From contig CM065393.1 in assembly GCA_033060915.1 (NCBI GenBank), positions 7,072,501-7,136,500 of the forward strand: a stretch of DNA of 64,000 bases. Direction: 5' to 3'. Every line of letters starts with the position of its first letter. The first letter of the stretch is position 1. Below are positions 56,346 to 64,000 of this stretch, piece after piece. The notes below the pieces were generated by a model, which had not been told where the DNA came from, searched no databases, and was given only the letters and a program-made list of their open reading frames with translations. The translations under genes and the position numbers were made by a program. This DNA is from Euryodendron excelsum (lineage: Eukaryota > Streptophyta > Magnoliopsida > Ericales > Pentaphylacaceae).

Positions 56346-57660
56346 GGCATGTTTTTCGAAGAAAATCTCTTTGAAACGGTAAGTCCCTTTAAACTTGTCG
56401 ACCAGGATGAGACCCCAAGTCCCCTAGATGGTAGAACGGTCCACCTTTGGTGCCTGCTAGCCTGCCAATGCAGAAATGTCTGTTTAGGCACGCTTTTTGA
56501 GAAAGTTGATTCTCGGACGCTAAGTCCCTTTAGCAGCTTCTCGAGATTTGGCAGTCTCAGGAATGATCACGAACCGTTAGAGTAGCGGAAATACTCACAA
56601 ACATCACAACCGTCAGAGTAGCGAAAATACTTGTAAACAGGTCGATATAGGGAATTTCCAACAAACCCCTGTATCACACGACCGCCGTCAGAGTGGCTGA
56701 AACACTCAAAACCTAGGTCAACACCAGTGCCTGCTAGCCCACTTCAGTGAAAAATGACCAAACTGCCCCAAGGGCCATTTTTCGGCACGTTTCTCAAGAA
56801 CACATTTGAGTCTTCAAAACAGTAAGTCCAACCTTCCAAGATTGTCTTAAAATCGATCTGGCACGATTAGATGCCTTATAGTCAGTTTCGGGTCAATTTC
56901 GAGACTTTTCAGTCAAGATGACCATTTCGCCCATAGGCATCCGAACGCCTTGTGAACGACACCGGCTCTGGGTATCAAACCGGTAACTTCTTGAGAATGC
57001 TTCTTATGGTATTCTCAACTTTCTCTATCTTTTCGGATCATTCCGAGTCAATTCCAGTAAACCCAGTGCAAAATGACCGTTTTGCCCCTAGTGGGCCGGT
57101 CGCCTTTTTCTAGCCACACCGCCTCTGGGTATCAAACCGGTAACCTCCTAAGATTGCTTCTTATAGTATTCTCAACCTTCCTCTACCTTCCCGGATCATT
57201 CCGAGTCAATTCCGGCAAACTCGGTACAAAATGACCATTTTGTCTCTAGAGGGCCAGTCGCCTTTTCTGACCACACCGACTCTGGGTATCAAACTAGCAA
57301 CCTTTGGGAACATTCTGAATAATGTTTCCAAATCTTGAGTCTTCTTTCGGGACAATCCGAGTCCGTCCCGGCAGCTTTCCGACCCAATTGACCGTTTTGC
57401 CCCTAATAGCCTGGTCAAATCCTTCCAATACATCCTATCTTTTTTTTTCAAGTCAAATACCTTCGGGACACTATTCTAAGTATTTTTTTTCCCTTTTTCC
57501 AGCCTTCTGGGTCATTCCTGGTCTCTCAAATTCCTTCCCGGACTTTCCGAAGTCACTCCTAGTGAAGTCAGGCTAAAAATTGCATGGTAGTCACTAGTAC
57601 AGGTGCCCAAATCTAGTCAAAGATACGTTGCTTGCCGACCTTAATAGTTTCCTAATTGGC

Positions 57661-57681
57661 TGGCGCCACTAGTAGTGGCGC
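57661..57681. promoter_or_regulatory. GGCGCC palindrome upstream of LTR TATA
   Basis: GCGCCACTA and TAGTGGCGC face each other around one G. It lies about 100 bp before the TATA box. Confidence 0.5.
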
Positions 57682-57774
57682 AAAGCCAATATTTGGCCTG
57701 GCACCACTCCTAGTGGCGCTAGATGCATTTTTTGCCTGGCACCACTGTAACAGGCGCCAGGTCAATCCCATCTC

Positions 57775-57782
57775 TATAAATA
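57775..57782 (+). promoter_or_regulatory. TATA box of solo LTR
   Basis: TATAAATA in TCTCTATAAATACTGAGCC. Confidence 0.7.
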
Positions 57783-58504
57783 CTGAGCCTCCTCCAGCGT
57801 AAAAGAGGTCCACAAACTCAGTCTAAAAACCCTAATATTCAATACCCAGAGCTCGTACACTCCCAAAACCCTAGCTTCCCTAGGTTTTCCAAACTCTAGC
57901 CACCATACACAAACCCTAAGCCTTATATATACTCATACACACCCCTACACACATGTACACTAGCCTCCAACCCTCCATTGAAGACTTGGATTGCTGCAAC
58001 TATGAAGATTTGAAGACCAAAGATGAACCCTTGAAGATCAAGACTGAAGTGAAGCGAAGACAGAAGAAAGCAAGGCGCGTAAGACAAAGTGAAATAAACA
58101 AGACAAGGTAGGCTTTCTCTTTAAGTTTCTGCACTTCCCCCTCTCTCTTCTCTCACCTAACCCACTTGGGTTTTCTCTATTTTAATCCCCCATCTCTTTC
58201 CCCCCTTTCTTTGCATGCTTTAAACAAGGGAATTCCCAGTCCATGTGTAGGATTAGACTATTGGAAGGTCACCTTGTTGGGGGCTTTCCTTTAGGCTAAC
58301 CGGAGACCACGTGGGTTCGGCCCCATTGATTATATGGTGAAGCCTTAACCTTATATGTTCACGACCGCAAATTTGCATTGTGCATATTATGATCTTGCAT
58401 CTTCCAAAAATCGTTTTCAAACTCGTTTTCAAAGTTTGCATTAAACTTGTTTTCAAAATTACATCAAAATCTCCTTTTTCAAAACTTGTTTTCAAAATCA
58501 CAAT

Positions 58505-58661
58505 CCTAAGGTGATTCTAGCCTTTCCATGGCTTGGGTTGCTTTAGGAAAGTGTTACATTTAAAGAAAACCAATATGGTCTATATTTTCGACTCCTTGTT
58601 TTCAAAACCACTTTCCTAAAGTGGTTCTAGTCTTCTTATGGTTAGAATTGCTTTATGAAAG
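58505..58661 (+). other. conserved hairpin pair in LTR (copy 4)
   Basis: Hairpin 1 is 58505-58547 and hairpin 2 is 58611-58661, same layout as the other copies. Confidence 0.6.
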
Positions 58662-60922
58662 TGAGACATTTTTATATATATTCTAAAAACTCTATTTTCA
58701 AAAGTCTCTCTTCCTAAAAATCTCTTTTTCCATACTTTCCTAAAACTCTCCTTTCCAAAGTTGTTTTGAAAAACTCCCTCCAAAAATCTATTTTTCAAAA
58801 CTGCCTTTTTCAACTCCTTTCCAAAACACTCTCTTCAAAATTCACTTTCTTAAAAACTCTTTCCAAAAAGCTCCTTCCAAAATCTTGTTTCCAAAACTCT
58901 CTCAAAGTTTTACTTTCCAAAAACTTCCTTCCTAAAATTCCTTCCAAAATCTTCCTTCTAGAAACTCCTCTTTAGGATTCCCTTTTAAAAATCTTCATTT
59001 CCAAAAACACACTTTCCAAAAACTCTTTCCTTGGTGTCTAAGTCAAGCCCCAGAACCCACAATTAGGAAATCCTAATTTTCTTTCCAAAAACATGATTTT
59101 CAAACTTGCCTTAAAATCTAGGTTTCCAAAATCTCCCTTTTCACATCCAAACTCTATATATTTCCAAAACCTATTTTCTACGTCAAAACAATAGTCTTCC
59201 AAATCTAGGGTTTTTAAAATCTCCCTTTCTAAATCCTTGTCAAATCCAATCCTCCCATTTAGGAAACTAGATCCTATCCTCTTTTTTTTTTAAACAAAAT
59301 CAAACCTTCCCTTTTAGAAACAAAATCCAATCCCTTGCTTTAGGAAATAGGAATCTTAACCCTTCCTAGTCTAAATCTTTCCTAATTCAAATCCTTCTTA
59401 ATCTTCTACTTTCCTAAATCTTCAGTTTCCAAAACTTGAATATAAAAATCTTTCCTAAATTTTAAAACTCAACTTCCACACTTTCCTAATTCAACTCTCT
59501 CCTAATTCCCTACCTTCTTAAACCATAAGTTTCGTAAAACTTCCAAATCTTTCCTTAAACATTATGCTTCCAAATTTTTTCTAATTCAACCATTTTCTTA
59601 ATTCTACCCCCTTTCAAATCTTAACTTTCCAAATCTAAATTTTCGAATCTTTCCTAAACTTAAACCTTTCATAATCTCAAATCTTCTGAAACTCTAAAAC
59701 TTTCTAAATCCTAAACTTTCTAAATTTCAAATCTTTCCAAATTCGAAGCTTTCCAAATTCAAAACTTTCTAAACCCATATCTTTTTAAAATCCTAACTTT
59801 CCTAAACTTCAAATCTTTCCAAATCTAAAATTTTCTAAACTCAAAACTTTCTTACTTTCAAAACTTTCCTATTTCAAAACATTCCAAATTCAAAACTTTC
59901 CTAATTATAAAACTTTCCTAAGTTGAAACTTTCCTAATTCCAAAACTTTCCTAATGTGAAAACTTTCCTAAACCTAAAATTTTCCTAAGTTGAAATTTTC
60001 CTAAATCAACATCTTTCTTAATTCCAAGTTTCCTAATCTTCCAAGTCCAATATTCAAGTCAATTCTTTTCTAAAATCTTCCCAAGTCAAGTCCAATCTTT
60101 CTTTTCTAAGTTCCTAAGTCTAGGTTTCCTAAAACCGAGTTTTCCAAAGTTAAATCTTTTTCAAATCTTCCAATCAAAGTTCAATCTCTCAATCTTCCAA
60201 TCATATCTTCTATTTTCAATTGGACTCTTGTCCGAACTACAATTGACCTGATTCCTCCAAAGGGATACGTAGGCAACCCTCATGGGTGCGATCTTCACAT
60301 TTTTCAAATTTCCAATTCCACATTTTTCAAATCTCCAATTCTACAATCTTCTTCAAGCTCTAATTTCATGTTTATTTCAAGTTTCCAATTCGAAAAATCT
60401 ATTTTCAAATCTCTATTTTCAATTTCCAAAACTTTTCAATTTCAAATCTATCCTTTCAAATCTTTCATCTAAAATCAAATCAAATTCTTTTATTCCCAAA
60501 TCTATTTTCAAATCAAATCTTTCTCTTGCACTTGCATATCATGCATCATATCTTTTTAAATATTATTTTATAAAGTGAATAGGATTGAACATTAGTTAGT
60601 TAAAGACTCTCATAGATGAATCTAGGGTAGATTGACATGTAGATACCAAAAGGGCGGGGTAGGGTGATGGCTTAGTGTGTCTTCCCTACACATAACCAAC
60701 CTCTGAACCTAGAATCACTGTTTTCATAGACCAAAACGGAGCTATTTTTAAAAAAAAAAAAAAAAAGGGCTAAATGTTTTCCAAAGGTTGTTAAACAACA
60801 TGTTTTCTTAAAAACCTTCTCTTGAGGAAGTATTTTCAAAAATCATTTTAAAAAAACCCTAAGTGTAGTTTCCGGATTGCGCTTAGTTTTTAGGTGACTT
60901 AACTCACATTAATCAAGTTAGG

Positions 60923-60932
60923 TGGCGACTCC
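60923..60932 (+). promoter_or_regulatory. PBS-like decamer inside LTR
   Basis: TGGCGACTCC, about 150 bp before the LTR end, as in the other copies. Confidence 0.5.
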
Positions 60933-62376
60933 AAATGTTTTTAAAAAGCCCTTTATTCAAACTAATTTTCAATTCAAACCTAGTCGTACTCATTCTTCTA
61001 GGAGGATGAGTTCTAATGAGAGAGTACAGTATTTTTCCCGCTTGTGTGTGTATTCCTCGAGTGCGAAAAATTTAGACACGACACTTTCGAGAAATTTGAT
61101 TCCTCAAGGTGGTAAGACCATCCAATCCGGCACATTTCTAAGTGAACTCTTTGGAACGGTAAGTCCTTTCAAACTCGTCGACCGGGACAAGACCCCAAGT
61201 CTCCTAGATGGTAGAACGGTCCATTTTTGGCGTCTACTAGCCCGGCAATGCAAAAATGTCTGTTTTGGCACGCCTTTTGAGAAAGTTGATTTCTCAGGCG
61301 TTAAGTCCAATTAGCAGCTTCTCGAGATCAGGCAGTCTCGGGAATGTTCGTGAACTGTCAGAGTAGCGGAAGTACTCGTAAACATCGCAACCATCAGAGT
61401 AGTGGAAGTACTCGTAAACAGGATTATATAAGAAATTGCCAAAAAACTTCTGTATCACGGGACCGCCGTCAGAGTGGCAAAAACACTCAAAACCCAGGTC
61501 AACACCAGTGCCCGCTAGCTCACTTCGGTGGAAAATGACCAAACTGCCCCTAAGGCTACTTTCCGGCACGTTTCTCGAAAAAGTACCTAAGTCCTCAAAA
61601 CAGTAAGTCCACCCTTCCAAGATTGTCTTAAAGTCAATCTAGCATGATTAGGTGCCTTCTAGCTAGTTTCGGGCCAATTCTGAGACTTTTCGGTCAAGAT
61701 AACTGTTTTGCCTCTAGGCATCCGAACGCCCCGGAGACCACACCGGCTCTAGGTATCAAATTAGTAACCTCCCGAGAATGCTTCTTATAGTATTCTCAAC
61801 CTTCCATTATCTTTTCGGATCATTCTGAGTCAATTTCGACAAACCCAGTGCAAAATAACCGTTTTATCTCTGGTGGGTCGGTTGCCTTTTTCGACCACAT
61901 CGGTTCTAAGTATCAAACCGGTAACCTCCTGGCACGTTCCAAATAATGTTTTCAAACCTCGAGTCTTTTTTCGAGACATTCTGAGTCCATCCAAGTAGTT
62001 TTTCGATCCAGTTGACCGTTTTGCCCCTAATAGCCCGGTCAACCCTTCCAACACATCTTGTCATCTTTTTCCAAGTCCATTACCCTCTGGGACCCTATTC
62101 TGAGGGTTCCTGTCCCTTTCCGACTTTTCGGGCCATTTTCGGTCCCTTAAATCCTTTCCGGACCTTCTGGAGTCACTCCTAGTGAAGCTAGGCTAAAAAT
62201 TGCATAGTAATCACTAGTACAGGCACCCAAATATTCTAAAAATACGTTGCTTGCTGACCTTAAAACTTTCCTAGTAGTGGCGCCAAGCCAAATACTAGCC
62301 TGGTGCCACTTCTAGTGGCGCCAGAAGGAATTTTGGCCTAGCGCTACTGCAATAGGCGCTAGGTCATTCTTCTCTC

Positions 62377-62384
62377 TATAAATA
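62377..62384 (+). promoter_or_regulatory. TATA box of LTR
   Basis: TATAAATA in CTCTATAAATACAGAGCC. GGCGCC-type motifs lie at 62277-62360. Confidence 0.7.
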
Positions 62385-63090
62385 CAGAGCCTCTTCCAGT
62401 GTGAAGGTGGTCCGCAAACTCAATCTAAAAACTCCCCTCTTCGATATACAGAGCTCGTAGCCTCCGAAAACCCTGGTCTCCTCTAGGTTCTCCAAACCCT
62501 AGCCTCCATACACAAATCCTAGCCTCCCATACACTCATACACTCTCATATACTCATACACTAGCCTCCAAAGCCTTTATTGAAAACTTGAAGTGCTGCAA
62601 TCCGAAGCTCTTGAAGATCAAGATGAAGACTAAACCGAAGCAAGGACCGAAGTAAGAAAAGCAGGCAAGAAAAACAAAGTGCGCAAAACAAAGCAAATAA
62701 AGAAGACACAAGGTAGGCTTTTTATTTAAGTTTACGCATCTTTCCCCTTTCTTTTCTCTCTCTAAACCCACTTAGGTTTTCTTGTATTTTAATCCCCCAT
62801 CTTCTACCCCCCCTTTCTTGCATGTTTGAAACAAGGGATTTTCCAATCCATGTGTAGGATTAGGCTATTAGAGGGTCACCATGTTGGGGGCTTTCTTTTA
62901 GTTTAACCGGAGACCACCTGGGTTCGGCTCCCTTGATTATGTGGTGAAGCCTTTAACCTTATATGTTCACTTCCCTAACTTGCATTATGCATATCATAAT
63001 CTTGCATTATTCCAAAATTCATTTTCAAACTCGTTTTCAAAAGCTTGCATCAAAATCTTCTTTTTCAAAACTTATTTTCAAAATCACAAT

Positions 63091-63250
63091 CCTAAGGTGA
63101 TTCTAGCCTTTCCATGGCTAGGGTTGCTTTAGGAAAGTGTTACATTTAAAGTGACCAATATGGTCTATATTTTTAAATCCTTCTTGTTTTCAAAACCACT
63201 ATGTTAAAGTGGTTCTAATCTTCTTATGGTTAGAATCGCTTTAGGGAAGT
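63091..63250 (+). other. conserved hairpin pair in LTR (copy 5)
   Basis: Hairpin 1 is 63091-63133 and hairpin 2 about 63199-63250. Confidence 0.55.
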
Positions 63251-64000
63251 GAGATATTTTATATACTTTCTAAAAACTTTCTTTTCAAAAAATCTCTCTT
63301 TCTAAAAATCTCTTTTTCAATATATTTTCTAAAAACTCTTCTCAATCTTCTTTCCAAAATTGTTTTCAAAAACTCCCTTCAAAAATTTATTTTTCAAAAC
63401 TCTCTCCAATCTTCTTTCCAAAAACTCTCTTTTCAAAATTCACTTTCCAAAAACTCATTTTGAAGATCTCCTTCCAAAACCTCTCTTTCCAAAAACTCTC
63501 TCAAAGTTTTACCTTCCAAAATCCCCTTCGAAAAACTTTCTTTTCAAAATTCACTTTCTAAAAACTGCTCTCTAGGATTTCCTTTCAAAAATCTCCCTTT
63601 TCAAAAACTCACTTTTCAAAAATCTATTTTCTTAGAGCCTAAGTTAAACCCTAGAGCTAACAATTAGGAAACTCTAATTTCCCTTCTCAAAAACATGATT
63701 TTCAATCTTGCCTCAAAACTTAGGTTTCCAAAATCTTTCTTTTTACATCGAAATCATAAGTTTCCAAAACCAATTTCCTACGTCAAAACTATAGTCTTCT
63801 AAATCTAGGGTTTCTGAACATCATCTTTCTAAATCCATACCAAATCCAATCTTCCATTTAGGAAACTAAATCCTACCCTCCGTTTTTTTAAACAAAATCA
63901 AAATACCTCTTTTAGAAACAAAATCCAATCCCTTGTTTTTGGAAATACGAATCTCAATCATTCCAACTCCAAATCTTTTCTAATTCACTCCTTCCTAATC

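Larger units (their letters stand above)
55757..61083 (+). mobile_element. solo LTR, subfamily 1, 5327 bp
   Basis: Starts TATAAGCACCCC (TG changed to TA) and ends GACACGACA, with perfect CTTTC duplications at 55752-55756 and 61084-61088. It is the longest copy, with a 94-bp array at 55960-56345, TATA box at 57775, hairpin pair at 58505-58661 and a PBS-like decamer at 60923-60932. Confidence 0.92.
55434..64000 (+). mobile_element. LTR, subfamily 1, split by a nested solo LTR and running out of the window
   Basis: Pieces 55434-55756 and 61089-64000. It starts TGTAAGCACCCC; after the nested insertion it resumes with GAGAAATTTGATTCCTCAAGG, which matches the order near 6180 in the copy at 5896. 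It then contains the TATA box (62377), leader, hairpin pair and the start of the CTTTCCTAA tract. The 3' end is outside the window, so whether it is solo is unknown. Confidence 0.85.

Noticed and set aside
60922..61314. 130-codon plus-strand open frame
   Set aside because: It runs from the end of the nested solo LTR across its target duplication into the outer LTR. No domain.

Overview
This window is plant nuclear DNA, most likely from a flowering plant with a large, repeat-rich genome. It is almost entirely nested LTR retrotransposons, and I recognise no intact host gene. Two kinds of element make up the sequence. The first is a Tat/Ogre-like Ty3/gypsy group with very long LTRs of about 5 kb. 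Its hallmarks here are a primer-binding site matching tRNA-Arg, an antisense extra reading frame between pol and the 3' LTR, a tandem-repeat 3' untranslated region, and LTRs that begin TGTAAGCACCCC and end near GTGCGACA. It occurs in two related LTR subfamilies. The second is a chromovirus-type Ty3/gypsy group with LTRs of 1.4-2.8 kb that begin TGTAAT and end TGTGACA, present as two decayed copies.

Left part (1-20994). Bases 1-5895 are the 3' internal part of a plus-strand Ogre/Tat-like element. It contains a 1.08-kb tandem duplication (677-2839), an antisense spliced pseudogene of the plant mobile domain family (2670-4489), and a polypurine tract. Its 3' LTR follows at 5896 and breaks off near 9335. 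There it abuts a minus-strand element whose internal remnant (9336-10999) ends in an unusually long tRNA-Arg match of about 61 nt. The 5' LTR of that element spans 11002-20994 and is split by a solo LTR (12614-17546, target duplication TGGGA).

Middle (20995-37162). Bases 20995-23901 show nothing I can name. A minus-strand chromovirus-like element (23907-31656, target duplication TTGAT) keeps PBS, gag, protease, RT and RNase H remnants and PPT, but its integrase core is deleted. Bases 31662-37162 contain hairpin-rich repeats, then a satellite-like array (about 35590-36840) and a polypurine tract at the 3' end of another Ogre/Tat-like element.

Right part (37163-64000). The 3' LTR of that element spans 37163-54564. 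It is interrupted by a solo LTR (37947-43019, CATGT), an internally deleted minus-strand solo LTR (45073-47869) and a decayed chromovirus (48810-54279). Bases 54565-55433 hold a minus-strand gag-like or extra-ORF remnant. From 55434 another 5-kb-class LTR runs out of the window and is itself split by a solo LTR (55757-61083, CTTTC).

The items most worth a second look are the extended tRNA-Arg match beside the LTR, the spliced antisense mobile-domain ORF with a consensus E2F-like site upstream, a conserved pair of wobble-maintained hairpins in every long LTR copy, a second PBS-like decamer inside the LTR, and copy-specific arrays of short palindromes.
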